Positions 1 to 10,900 of a stretch of DNA of 64,000 nt are shown piece after piece. The notes under the pieces are model-generated. The model was given only the letters and a program-made list of their open reading frames with translations, searched no databases and was not told the origin of the DNA. Each line of letters starts with the position of its first letter. Positions within the stretch are counted from its first letter, which is position 1. The position numbers and the translations under genes are program-made. The stretch is from Pelodera strongyloides (Eukaryota; Nematoda; Chromadorea; Rhabditida; Rhabditidae), in contig JAANDG010000472.1 in the NCBI GenBank assembly GCA_036852015.1, forward strand, positions 1 through 64,000. Reading direction: 5' to 3'.

Positions 1-204
1 TCAAGGGCTTGATTTGCTGATCAACATATCACGAAACGTATTCGTTTACGTTTAAAAGTTTGCGATAGGAACACAATCTAGCCAAGTGCAACAAACACCC
101 ATTATTCTAATTACGAGGATAATCATAAAAGGTAGTGGGCAATTAAATTCTTCATTGTTTATCAGTGTGTCGACACACAATCTCTCCGTTTAGCACACTC
201 TCTA

Positions 205-2402
205 ATGGGTCCACTGCTTCTTCTTATTTCTATTCAACCTATTCTATTCTTCGCCGTGCTCTCGCTTCTGGTAGCACAATGTGGAAAGAAGTTTGTTTTA
301 CAGTATATTACAATAAGAGTTTAAGCGGTATAACAACCGGTTTTTCTAACGTAGGTTGGACTCTGTATTCCCATATAGTGGATGCAAATAAAGGGAAATA
401 CCTTGGCTTTAGACTGCAAACCGGAATTTCGCTTCAATCTAACCTGTGTTGTTATTATTTTACAGTATATTACAATAGACAGTCAACCCCTTTTATCTTC
501 CTCTGCATGAAAAACTGATTCGATTAACACCATAAAATCGACAATCGGGGTTGACTGTCTAAACCGAAATTTTTCCATTTGATAAGCAACGTTTACGTTT
601 AAATTTCAGGAAACCTCATTCGGGAGCGTTATCAAAGCCTCCTCCGCCTAAATCGATGGCTGGTGCTCCTCCGGGAGGTGCACCCCCAGCATCTCCAGCA
701 GTCCCATCTCCCGACCCACCCGCCTCACCGGTCAGTGTTTAAAGCGAAATAACGGCCGGTCTTTGAACCCAATATTGGGCAAATGCATTCCCATATGTTG
801 TATGCAAAGTAACATAAAAAGTAGCGCAATATCGTGCAGTCGTGCAGTGTTTGCATACACTAGATGAGAATACAGCGGTCAGTGTATGTTTCAAAAACTG
901 GCTATAATACCGCTTTAATTATTCGCTGAGGTTTGTATCTTATGAGTCTCAATAGTCAGATCGTGAATTAGAGTCTTCCCTCTGCTTTGCCCAGTTATTA
1001 TGTCCAGCGTTAGGGTCAGAGGTCAGATGGTACTGAGTGCAAGGCTTACTGAGGAAACACAGAATGTGCGCGGCACTCCCGAGGCAAGCACTGTTACTTG
1101 CGTTACAGTAATTCAGAGATGATGCAGTATCCTTTCAGGCAGTAGGAGAGAAGAAAGAGGGCGAAGGTGAAAAGAAGGAGGGAGAAGGAGAGAAAAAAGA
1201 AGAGAAGAAGGAGGGAGAGGGTGAAAAGAAGGAGGAGAAAAAGGAGGGTGAGGGAGAGAAGAAGGAAGAAAAGAAAGAAGGAGAGGGCGAGAAAAAAGAG
1301 GAAAAGAAGGAGGAGGAAAAGAAAGAGGAGAAGAAGGACGAGAAGAAGGAGGAGGAAAAGAAGGAGGAGAAGAAGGAGGAGAAGAAAGAGGAGGAAAAGA
1401 AGGAGGAGAAGAAGGATGAGGAGAAAAAGGAGGAGGAAAAGGTAAGGGAGGATTACATGTGTAAGGAAAATAGTACTTTTAATTTATTATATAGAAATTG
1501 TTTAGTATTCAAATGACGACTAGTAGATAAAATGAACATGAGGAACATATTTTTTCAGAAAGAAAAATCAAAGAAGGAGGAAAAGAGCAAGAAGGATGAA
1601 CAGAAGAGTAAGAAAGAAGAACAAAAGTCGAAGAAGGAAGGAGAAAAGTCTAAGAAAGACGGTAGGGTTTTGATACATACTTTGTTGTCGCTGATGCACC
1701 GCTGATGGGCCAACAGTGCGCGCGCACGGGCTCCTTGTACTATTCTAGTTGGTGCTCGTGTGGCGCCCTATTAAAATGTGCCACAGATGTGCCAACTGCG
1801 TTCCAAACAGCGAACCTCTTTTTTTTGCGCAGCGCAAGGGAACACGCTCTGGCAGCGTGAAAATGTTACCTATTTATTTGTATCGTTTAGGAAGTAAAAA
1901 GAGCAAGAAGAGCAAGAAGGAGTCGAAGAAGGAAGGCGCTTCTAAGGAAAAGGAAGGCTCCAAAATGGAGGGATCAAAGAAAGTAAACACCAAGACCACA
2001 TTATCCATCCCCACCACTTATACGGTAGATGTATGGTATGGTAGGCTACGGTACCATCAAATATATGAACAATTCTACGAAACTGCACCAATGGGGTAAA
2101 TCCCAGACGGTATGATAACTCAATTTTCAACGGTAGAATTTTCTAGACCCCCCCCATTTATTGCGTGTTGGTACTCGGTACTTGTACACTAGAGTGTCAA
2201 AAATAGTCACTCCATCTTATTCAGGATGACAAAAAGGAAGAGGAAAAGAAGGATGAAGAAAAGAAAGATGATGACAAGAAGGAGGAGGAGGTAAAAGAGA
2301 CTAATCGTTACATATTTTAGAAAACCTGTTAGGAACTGTTTGTTCATTATGCTTTCCGTAACTCGTCAAACAAAAGGAAACATATTTCAGGAGAAGAAAT
2401 AA
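205..2402 (+). CDS. Secreted Pro/Lys/Glu-rich repeat protein, copy A
   Basis: Seven predicted exons: 205-290, 610-730, 1139-1441, 1559-1661, 1891-1982, 2225-2290, 2391-2402; phases agree throughout and give about 260 aa. Exon 1 encodes a signal peptide (MGPLLLLISIQPILFF..., cysteine near residue 26). Exon 2 is Pro/Ala/Gly-rich, exon 3 is about 100 residues of EKKEEEKK/GEGEKKE repeats, exons 4-5 are KSKKEE/KKSKKE repeats, exon 6 is DDKKEEEKKDEE-like, and the tiny last exon encodes EKK then TAA. An AATAAA lies about 55 nt downstream. An AG acceptor (193) 11 nt before the ATG suggests SL trans-splicing. The exon 1 donor (GAA/gtttgt) and the exon 5 donor (AAA/gtaaac) are choices; alternatives exist. 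No enzyme domain is visible and I do not recognise the family; a highly charged secreted or secretory-pathway KEKE-type protein is the safe description. Three further copies follow. Confidence 0.6.
477..560. mobile_element. 84-bp MITE in intron 1 of copy A
   Basis: Perfect terminal inverted repeat GACAGTCAACCCC / GGGGTTGACTGTC, flanked on both sides by TA. This is the Tc1/mariner-type target pattern. The corresponding intron of copy B does not show it. Confidence 0.6.
738..918. repeat. TTAAAGCG-family palindromic element, intron 2 of copy A
   Basis: Begins TTTAAAGCGAAATAACGGCCGG and ends with the imperfect complement (AAAACTGG...ATACCGCTTTAA). It fills most of intron 2. The same element is in intron 2 of copies B, C and D, so it predates the array. 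It belongs to the family described in the findings. Confidence 0.55.
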
Positions 2403-2562
2403 TCTGCTTTACGATAGCACTACACTCACACATACGGAACGGGATTATAATATAAACTCAATAAATATACACCACCTCTTTCCGAGCATAATAAATTGCT
2501 TTTGTTTTGTTTTATGATTTTTTAACAATTGGGAGATTTCCCATCCACTCTTCCTTTTTAGC

Positions 2563-2791
2563 CTATATTTTCCGCATTATATTTTCATTTTCTATTTTTC
2601 GCGCAGACGTGCAGGAACAATCCTCGAAGTCAGGAACAAGTCTTCCTCGCGATAGAACTTGTCCCTGAATACATAGAGTCGCATAAATTTAAATCTATCA
2701 AAATCAAAGAGTAACATACCTGTCCGCAAGGTGTATGGGATATGACTGCAGAGTTCTTCTCCACTTCAACCATTCGCAAGTTCACCTCGCT
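2563..2791 (-). pseudogene. BBS7 3' fragment beside copy A
   Basis: Two exons matching the last two exons of the BBS7 copies further right: 2720-2791 (SEVNLRMVEVEKNSAV, GAE-domain start) and 2563-2664 (unrelated-looking tail ending in TAG). The preceding BBS7 exons are absent; the LINE junction at about 3,153 lies where the intron leading to the previous exon should be. It converges on the 3' end of Lys/Glu copy A. A fragment, not a gene. Confidence 0.6.
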
Positions 2792-3203
2792 CTGAGCAGG
2801 GAACGAAAGGTTACTCAAGGAGGTATCCGCGATAGCTCACCCTCCCTCTCCCTACTCTTCTTCTATCCCTCTCCCTGTCTCTTTTTCACGCCGTTTCTTG
2901 TTCTCCTCCATCTGTTTTCTCTCCGCCCCAGAGCTAGGTGTTCAATTATCCGTATCAGCTATGCGTACTACATCAGAATTCTAACTCGAGGAGTTTGCTG
3001 GCAATCATAAACAGAAACTTGGCGTGCAACCGGCAACACTGCGTGCATGCGGCAAAAAGCGACACACCGTTAGATTTCGACGTGCAAGGTTACCCGCCGA
3101 AGCCACGCGGCTCGCACGCCAAGTTTCGTCAGTGAGATACGGATATGAAGATACAGAATTTTTGCCACTTGCTAATTTTTGCCATCGCGAGCGGCTGCTA
3201 GCT

Positions 3204-4025
3204 ATGACTTCAGCTGTTATTTCCGATATGGAGGTCTCCGACAATCCACCTGGTAAGCAATCAGATTATGAAAAGATTTTACAATGCTCGTCGGAACGTT
3301 TTTCAAATGTTCTTTCCAAATTTCAATCTGAGCAAGCTTCTGTGACTTTAGACGGAGACGAACTTGTCGTCCTTCGAAATGCACTTTTTGGCTTGAACAA
3401 TTTTACGGTAGAAACACTTCAGGGTAAATCGGCTATTTTGATGAATGTTGTTAAGGAGGAAAAGCGGCAGAGATCTGCCGTATTTTCCATGAAGCAAGAG
3501 AATATTAATGTTCAGGCACCTGCATCCTCTGAAGATGCTGTTACATCGGCATTGAATGAGGAAGTTAGGGAGGAAATGAAAGTGCGGTCTATACTTAGTT
3601 TTCTTGGCATACGGGGGAAGCCCATTACCGTCTATCGTATGTCGCCCCACTTAGTTAAGGTGGAGCTCTCCTCTCGTGGAGCTCTAATGGCCCTTCTCGC
3701 TAGGAGAAGCAAGCTGAGGGGTAGCGTCTATAGCGGGGTATTTGTTCGTGAATCGCTGTCAAGGGAGGACCGCGACAGGGAACGGGCACTTCGGAGGCGT
3801 CGTGCATATTGTGAGGAGGTCGAGCCTAACAAGTGGGTTCTTTACAAGAACGCCTTGAGGTTGCGGACTGATCTCAGTACTGACCGAACCTCTGAGGCGC
3901 CCCTTCCACCAGTCGATTGGAACCCTCCTGGGCACCGTTTCCCGACGAACGCTTCGCACAGAGGACGACACCCAGCGGCTGGTTCTCCTTCGGGCTCTCC
4001 TCCTCGTAAGATCGTAAAAAACTAA
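3204..4025 (+). CDS. LINE ORF1 protein
   Basis: 273-aa frame from the first plausible ATG (MTSAVISDMEVS...). The frame is open upstream to 3024, but that stretch is flanking BBS7-derived DNA. The N-terminal half is acidic and probably helical. The middle (about residues 130-200) holds KPITVYRMSPHLVKVELSSR and ALLARRSKLRGS, a pattern I recall from LINE ORF1 RNA-binding proteins; then an Arg/Glu-rich stretch and a Pro/Ser-rich tail. The presumed role is RNA binding in the retrotransposition RNP. The stop TAA directly follows the AAAAAAC heptamer and ORF2 overlaps in the -1 frame. Confidence 0.6.
   Translation: MTSAVISDMEVSDNPPGKQSDYEKILQCSSERFSNVLSKFQSEQASVTLDGDELVVLRNALFGLNNFTVETLQGKSAILMNVVKEEKRQRSAVFSMKQENINVQAPASSEDAVTSALNEEVREEMKVRSILSFLGIRGKPITVYRMSPHLVKVELSSRGALMALLARRSKLRGSVYSGVFVRESLSREDRDRERALRRRRAYCEEVEPNKWVLYKNALRLRTDLSTDRTSEAPLPPVDWNPPGHRFPTNASHRGRHPAAGSPSGSPPRKIVKN
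4016..4022 (+). promoter_or_regulatory. Candidate -1 ribosomal frameshift heptamer A AAA AAC
   Basis: In the ORF1 frame the last codons read GTA AAA AAC TAA, so the heptamer is exactly in X XXY YYZ register. A one-base backward slip enters a frame (CTA AAT AGA...) that stays open into the endonuclease domain of ORF2 and bypasses the ORF1 stop. A downstream pseudoknot was not tested. Confidence 0.45.
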
Positions 4026-6878
4026 ATAGAGCGCATCTGCGTGCAGAGACTAATATTCGAGTTTTCTATTTTAATGCGAGAAGTATTGTTAAGAGGGTTA
4101 ATGAACTAAATGCCATATTGGCACAAGAAGATTTTGATGTAGTTTTGGTTTCCGAATCTTGGTTAAAGGATCATATCCCAAATGGAATGATATTAGGTAA
4201 TCTGCCATATTATTTAATCAGAGAAGATAGGGTGTGTAAAAAAGGGGGTGGGTGTTGCATTCTTGTAAAGAAAAGTCTTCTTTGGAGAAGGGTTGGGTCC
4301 AAGTCAACTAATAATTTTGATTATCTCTGTATTGACTTGGAAGACGTGTTATATGCTTCTCAGCTTCGTCTTATTATAGTTCACCGTGCTCCCTCGTGTA
4401 ACAGTAATTCAGTTGACGATATGCCGGTATATGATGCACTTGCATCTCTTCTTTCAGATGGTAAACCATCCGTACTAGTAGGAGATATTAATGTAAATGT
4501 CAATATTACGAACGGGACCTTCTCAAATAAGTATGGCCAGCATTTTCTTAACTTTGTTGAATCTCTAGACCTCACGTCCCATATTAACCAGGCCACCCGT
4601 AAAGGAAACCAATTAGACTATTTGCTAAGTACATCTCCCAGTCTTATAACAAAATCAGAAGTCTCTCCTCCTTTAGCAGACCATCACTCTATAACTTTTA
4701 CGTGCATTTTTCCTCAGCCCGAGAACCAGTCTAGACTGATCCGTAATTATAGACATGCAAATTGGGCTATCATACAGGATACTTTGAATATTGACTGGAT
4801 TTCCGCTCTCTGTCCATACAATGATTTGAATAACTTGTATGCAAATTTCTGTTCAATTGTTACTTCTGTCATTGATCAACATGTTCCGTTTACGAGAATT
4901 CATATGAAAACAGAGCAATATCCCAAGCACATTCAAAAGTTAATTCATCATAAGAATCGTTTATCGCGTAGTTATATTTGCACCCCAAATGCACAATCTA
5001 ATCTCGAATTGGTCCGTATTTCTGCCATTCTACAAAATCACATAAGAAAATTTCTCGCTGCTAAAGAAAAGAAAAATTTTGGTAGAAATTTTGGAAGCAA
5101 ACGATTTTATAATTATGTAAATTCTCGAATTCGTTCCAAGGAGTCTATGGCAGCAATTTATGATTCGAATAACAATTCTATGGCTTATGGTAAAAAAGAA
5201 AAATCTGAATTGCTTTCGAAACAATTTGTGTCTGTTTTTACCCGTGATAACGGAAACTTTCCTACAGTTATAGAAACAAATAGGAGGTTTCAACATTGTT
5301 TAATGAGAACTCTTTTACCATACGAGGTAGAAAAGGAACTCAGCTACCTCAAATTCTCCTTATCTGATACGTCTGATAAAATCCCTCAATTATTCCTCAA
5401 AAAGTGTCGCCAACAATTAGCAGAACCATTGTCCTATATATTTAATCTATCTGTTGAGCAAGGTGTAGTTCCTAGTGTTTGGAAACAGGGGCTTGTCAAC
5501 AAAAAACCCAACGCTACCCGTTGACTACAGACCAATTACTATATTACCTTCCACTAGCAAATGTCTCGAAAAATTTGTATTGAGAGAAATTCAGAAATGG
5601 ATGAAAAAGCTTAATATTCTTCCACCTGAGCAGTACGGTTTTGTAAAAGGGAAAAGTCTTGATCTCCAACTCTTAGAGTGTCAACATATGTATGTGCAAC
5701 AAATTGATGACGGAGGCTATGTTGATGTCATATACATAGATTTAGCTAAAGCATTTGATTCTGTGAGCCATGAAAAGTTGATTTATAAGATCCGATCTCT
5801 TGGCCTACCAACCCAACTTGTGCATTGGATTCAATCCTATTTAGAGAACAGAACTTTTCGTGTAAAAGTAGATGATGTGCTTTCTGATGAATATCCCGCA
5901 CCTTCTGGTGTTCCTCAGGGAGGAGTCCTAAGCCCAACTCTATTTATATTGTATCTTTCTGACTTACCCAAATTTTTAGCTTCTTGTCCAAACGTCAAGG
6001 TTTCCATTTTTGCTGATGACGTAAAACTTTTTCTACGATACTCTAATACCTCTCCGTCGTTGGTTGATGAACTAGATTTATGCCTGCGTACATTAGAAGA
6101 ATACTGCGTAAAATGGCAATTGAAAATTGCGCCTCTTAAATGTGCTTCCTTACATATTGGTCGAAACAACCCTCACAATTTTTATAGCATACAAGGCCAG
6201 CTTGTGAAATCTAAAAATTCGGCGCGTGATTTAGGTGTAATATTTGACGAGTCCTTGTCCTTTTCTGAACATATCTCCATTACCACAACTAAGGCACTCC
6301 GCTGCTTCTATGGTATAAATAGTACACTCCAACTAAGAGACCCCCGTCTTCTCATAAAGGCTTACAATGTATGGGTTCTACCTATACTCGAATTTGCCTC
6401 ATGTGTTTGGAATCCATACTTATCGATCCATATAAAGCAACTGGAAGATGTACAGGCTACAATTACGTGGATCATTTTCAAAAAATGTGCAAAACCAGGT
6501 ATTATTATTCCGAAATACTCTGAACGGCTCAAAATATTGGGTCTAAAAAGTTTACAAGAACGGCGCATTCAAAAAGATCTCATTACATCTTTCAAAATCA
6601 TAAAGCGCGAGGTGGATATAGACAGTAGTAAATACTATGTGTGGAGGCCAATGAGCAGATCAAGCTACTTTAATCTGAGTATTGAATTCAGTCGCAAAAA
6701 TGTCAAATTTCACTCTTTCTTTATAAGAACGGCGAGGTGGCTTTCAAATGCAAATTTTCCGCTAGACGCGCTAGTGTCGCAAAATTCTCATGTCTTTAAG
6801 AAAAAGCTGAAGGCAATAGATATCCTTGAATGTCTCGGAGTTGAAAAAATGGAAAACATTATCTCTGTTAACCGTTGA
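4022..6878 (+). pseudogene. LINE ORF2: APE endonuclease and reverse transcriptase, frameshifted
   Basis: An apurinic-like endonuclease occupies the first part: FYFNARS near 4,067, SESW near 4,150, a GDIN-type motif at 4481-4492 and ADHHS near 4,680. A linker follows, then the RT: FDSVSH near 5,757, SGVPQGG near 5,905 and the catalytic FADD at 6009-6020. The C-terminal region (YSERLKILGLKSLQERR) is typical of CR1/Jockey elements. The frame runs to a stop at 5524 and resumes in another frame from about 5,475 to 6878; the shift lies near the A-run at 5,500-5,508 (CAACAAAAAACCC), so one indel breaks the ORF. The endonuclease nicks the target and the RT copies the RNA. No ATG is needed if it is expressed by frameshifting from ORF1; reinitiation is the alternative. 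Confidence 0.75.
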
Positions 6879-7340
6879 TTCATTTAGAATACGCTGACCA
6901 TCAATTAGTGGAATTTACAGCATGCTGGAACGACTATCGGCAACAACGGGATAAATCATAATTCTTTCTTTTCTTTCGATTTATATTCACTGGCCTTTTC
7001 AAAGACACCAATTCACTAATGCAGCACCATATGCATGTATACGCAAGCAAATATACAGACTTATACGTTACTCTCGTGAAGAATAATAAGAAGGAGGTTC
7101 TACATAAACAGTAAACCCTTTTCCTTATCTTTATAAGTGGTTTAGCTACGTAGCGCATGCGGACTCCTGCGGGTGGAGGGTAGTGACGATGCTAGGCCCC
7201 TACTTTCTTTATGTGATGGCCCTGAGAATGTATTTACTTGTTGTATTATTTGTTGTACTTTTATGTGTGGCACGTTTAGGATTGTTGAGAACGTGAACGC
7301 GTAGTACTTTTGTTGAGGTAACGTGGCTAAGCTAAACTAA

Positions 7341-7986
7341 AAATATAAAATACGGGTTGGCTGTTTGTGTGGGACCAAGTTCTTTGATTCGCTATCATCA
7401 TCGTTTTCTTTATTAACCTTGTGGAATTACAATCGATATACTGTTGGTGGAAATTATTTCCAAGTATCTATATCATCTACTTTGATTTTTCTTTTTCATC
7501 GTCTCTCACGGCGTTGCGCTTTTTTAATGAGTATAATAAATATTCAAATATTGTTCTCTCTATGTTACCAGCATGGTTTCCCGATGTAGCGTATGCAAGT
7601 TACTGCACGACTACTGCACGATTAATAGGTTGATTATATCATAGGAAAATGTACATCTCCCAATTAAGTTTCAAAAACCGGAAAGTATTTCGTTTTGAAG
7701 ATAAAAGCATTTGGCTTCCAAGTACTGTATGAATGAGCTAAAGTTAGCGGAAGAACTGGCATCAGTAAAGCATCAGCCCCGCTCAAGGGCTTGATTTGCT
7801 GATTAACATATCACGAAACGTATTCGTTTACGTTTAAAAGTTTACGATAGGAACACAATCTAGCCAAGTGCAACAAACACCCATTATTCTAATTACGAGG
7901 ATAATCATAAAAGGTAGTGGGCAATTAAATTCTTCATTGTTTATCAGTGTGTCGACACACAATCTCTCCGTTTAGCACACTCTCTA
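7341..7986. other. Spacer between the LINE and copy B
   Basis: No gene seen. From about 7,563 the sequence matches 18,964 onward and marks the left edge of duplication unit 1. Half of a TTAAAGCG-family element is visible near 7,665-7,705. Confidence 0.5.
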
Positions 7987-10900
7987 ATGGGTCCACTGCT
8001 TCTTCTTATTTCTATTCAACCTATTCTATTCTTCGCCGCGCTCTCGCTTCTGGTAGCACAATGTGGAAAGAAGTTTGTTTTACAGTATATTACAATAAGA
8101 GTTTAAGCGGTATAACAACCGGTTTTTCTAACGTAGGTTGGACTCTGTATTCCCATATAGTGGATGTAAATAAAGGGAAATACCTTGGCTTTAGACTGCA
8201 AACCGGAATTTCGCTTCAATCTAACCTGTGTTGTTATTATTACTACTCAGAGGCCGTATTCACCACTCGAGGGTAAAATTTCTCTAGAGACAACTTGTCT
8301 CTAGAGAGGATTTACCCCTCTCTTTGGAGAAAATTTACCTATGTCCGAACTGCAAACGTATTCACGTGGAATTTAGCATATGGAGAATTTTTGACTAGAG
8401 ATTAATTTTTTTTCCTGTGCCATTTTGAAAAAGCATGATGCAATAATGGAGTAAACTACTTTGTTTTGTCATATTTAACTTCTAATTTTCATTGCTTCAT
8501 TATTTTTCTACTTTGCAAGTGTCGAGATTGTACTATATTTAACTTTAACCCTTTATAGTCTCTTTTTTCTTAAATTTTTACTTTCGGAACTTGTTTTTTT
8601 TTGCGCATGACATAGCGAAATGTTTCTTAACGATTGCAGTTATATTAGGGACATATTTGTAATTAGTTGGACAATTGGTTAATAATATCTGCAGATTTTC
8701 GGCAATAGTACTTAGGAAAAAGGAAAGCGTAAAAAAGAGGAGATAAGTAGTTCACAAAATATCTCTCGTTGGTTTTCTATGGGTGATGAGGTTCCCCTTA
8801 TAACCAAAAGAAACCTTGCGGCGTATCAAGCACACTCTTGCCTGATCCTCTAAACTTTGGGCTAATAGCGAAGAAATGCGCAGCCTTACATACATGAAGC
8901 TAACATGAGGGGAAAATTAGTAGGTTTAATTAGTTGCCCGTGATAAAGTAAACCAAGAAATCGTTCAACTCATGGTATTTATTTTAAAACATGCTATTTT
9001 TAGATTCATCTGCCAGAAATCCACACTAAAGCAAAGTGAAAATAGCTTTTTTTAAAGTTAGATATGCTATAAGCTCTAAAAATACAATATTAATATAGTA
9101 TAAAGTCATATAACTAAAAAAATTCGAAAATTCTCCAAGGGAAAATTTTTTTACCCGAGCAAACCTCGGTCACAATTTACCCCTCTCTCCACGCATATTT
9201 GGGGAAGGAGAGAAAGTGGTGAATGCTAATTTTTGACATTCTCTCGCTCTCTAGGTAAATTTTCTCCGAGAGACAGTTTTCTCCAGGGGTAAACGGAGTG
9301 GTGAATACGGCCTCTGGTATTTTGCCTCCGATGACGTCGGCGACAAAGTTCTTTTTGATTTATTCTTACTCATAATTTATTTGATAAGCAACGTTTACGT
9401 TTAAATTTCAGGAAACCTCATTCGGGAGCGTTATCAAAGCCTCCTCCGCCTAAATCGATGGCTGGTGCTCCTCCGGGAGGTGCACCTCCAGCGTCACCAG
9501 CAGTCCCATCTCCCGACCCACCCGCCTCACCGGTCAGTGTTTAAAGCGAAATAACGGCCGGTGTTTGAACCCAATATTGGGCAAATGCATTCCCATATGT
9601 TGAGGAATATAAAAATCGCGCAGTATCGCACAATGTTTTCATAAACTAGATGAGAATACAGCGGTCAGCGTATGCTTCAAAAACTGGCTATAATACCGCC
9701 CAGATTTGTAACTTAGAGTCTCAATAGTCATATCGTGAATGAATTTAGACGTCTTCCTTCTGTTTGTCAAGTTGTTATGTCCAACGTTAGGGTTTAACGG
9801 TACTGGGTGGAGAAAACTCTGAATGTACGCGGCATTTCCGAGGCAAGCAAAGTTAGCTTGCATTACAGTAATTCAGAGATGATAAATATCTGTTCAGGCA
9901 GTAGGAGAGAAGAAAGAAGGCGAAGGTGAAAAGAAGGAGGGAGAAGGAGAGAAAAAGGAAGAGAAGAAAGAGGGAGAGGGTGAAAAGAAGGAGGAGAAAA
10001 AGGAGGGTGAGGGAGAGAAGAAGGAAGAAAAGAAAGAAGGAGACGGAGAGAAAAAGGAGGAAAAGAAGGAGGAGGAAAAGAAAGAGGAGAAGAAGGACGA
10101 GAAGAAGGAGGAGGAAAAGAAGGAGGAAAAGAAGGAGGAGAAGAAAGAGGAGGAAAAGAAGGAAGAGAAGAAGGATGAGGAGAAAAAGGAGGAGGAAAAG
10201 GTAAGGGAGGATAACATATAGTACTTTTAAGTTATTATATACAAATCGTTTCGTATTCAAATGATGGCTAATAGATAAAATAATCGTTTTTCAGAAAGAA
10301 AAATCAAAGAAGGAGGAAAAGAGCAAAAAGGATGAACAGAAGAGTAAGAAAGAAGAGCAAAAGTCGAAGAAGGAAGGAGAAAAGTCGAAGAAAGACGGTA
10401 GGGTTTTGGAATACATACTTTGTTGTCGCTGATACACCACTGATGGGCCAATAGATGGGCCACTGATGGGCCCTGTTCAATTCTAGTTGGTGCTCGTGTG
10501 GCGCCCCCGAAAACTAGTACCAAACCGGCGAACGCTCTGACAGCCTGAAAATGTTTACCTATTTATTTGTATCGTTTAGGAAGTAAAAAGAGCAAGAAGA
10601 GCAAAAAGGAGTCGAAGAAGGAAGGCGCATCAAAGGAAAAGGAAGGCTCTAAAATGGAGGGATCAAAGAAAGTAAACACCAAGACCACATTATCCATCCC
10701 CACCACTTATACGGTAGATGTATGGTATGGTAGGCTACGGTACCATCAAATACAGTGCAGCGCATATGTATACGGGCACCCAAAAAATCGTGTTTCTACT
10801 AGGTTTGGAGGAAATCTAATGCAACCACTAAATCAAGCATCGCCAAAAACCCAAACAAAATGATTTTCAGCAAAAAGAATAAAAAAATTATTTAATTATA

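Larger units (their letters stand above)
3153..7340 (+). mobile_element. CR1/Jockey-like non-LTR retrotransposon (LINE)
   Basis: The left edge is set by comparison with copy B: the two sequences match up to GGATATGAAGAT (3152) and then part. The element carries ORF1 (3204-4025) and an APE endonuclease-RT ORF2 (4022-6878, frameshifted). About 450 nt of 3' sequence without a gene follows; the right edge is an estimate because the copy A sequence does not resume. No poly(A) tail is obvious at the right. Insertion removed or separated the rest of the BBS7 fragment in this unit. Confidence 0.75.

Noticed and set aside
1167..1445. Arg/Lys-rich + strand frame of 92 codons (also 9926-10204)
   Set aside because: It is the wrong frame of the Lys/Glu repeat exon. 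The splice sites and the other exons fix the frame that reads Glu/Lys.
2720..2818. Free-standing short minus-strand gene beside copy A
   Set aside because: The same sequence is an internal exon of BBS7 in the right-hand copies; here it is a fragment.
9853..10260. Leu/Phe- and Ser/Phe-rich minus-strand frames across the repeat exon
   Set aside because: Purine-rich repeats give open pyrimidine frames on the other strand; no splice or start context supports them.
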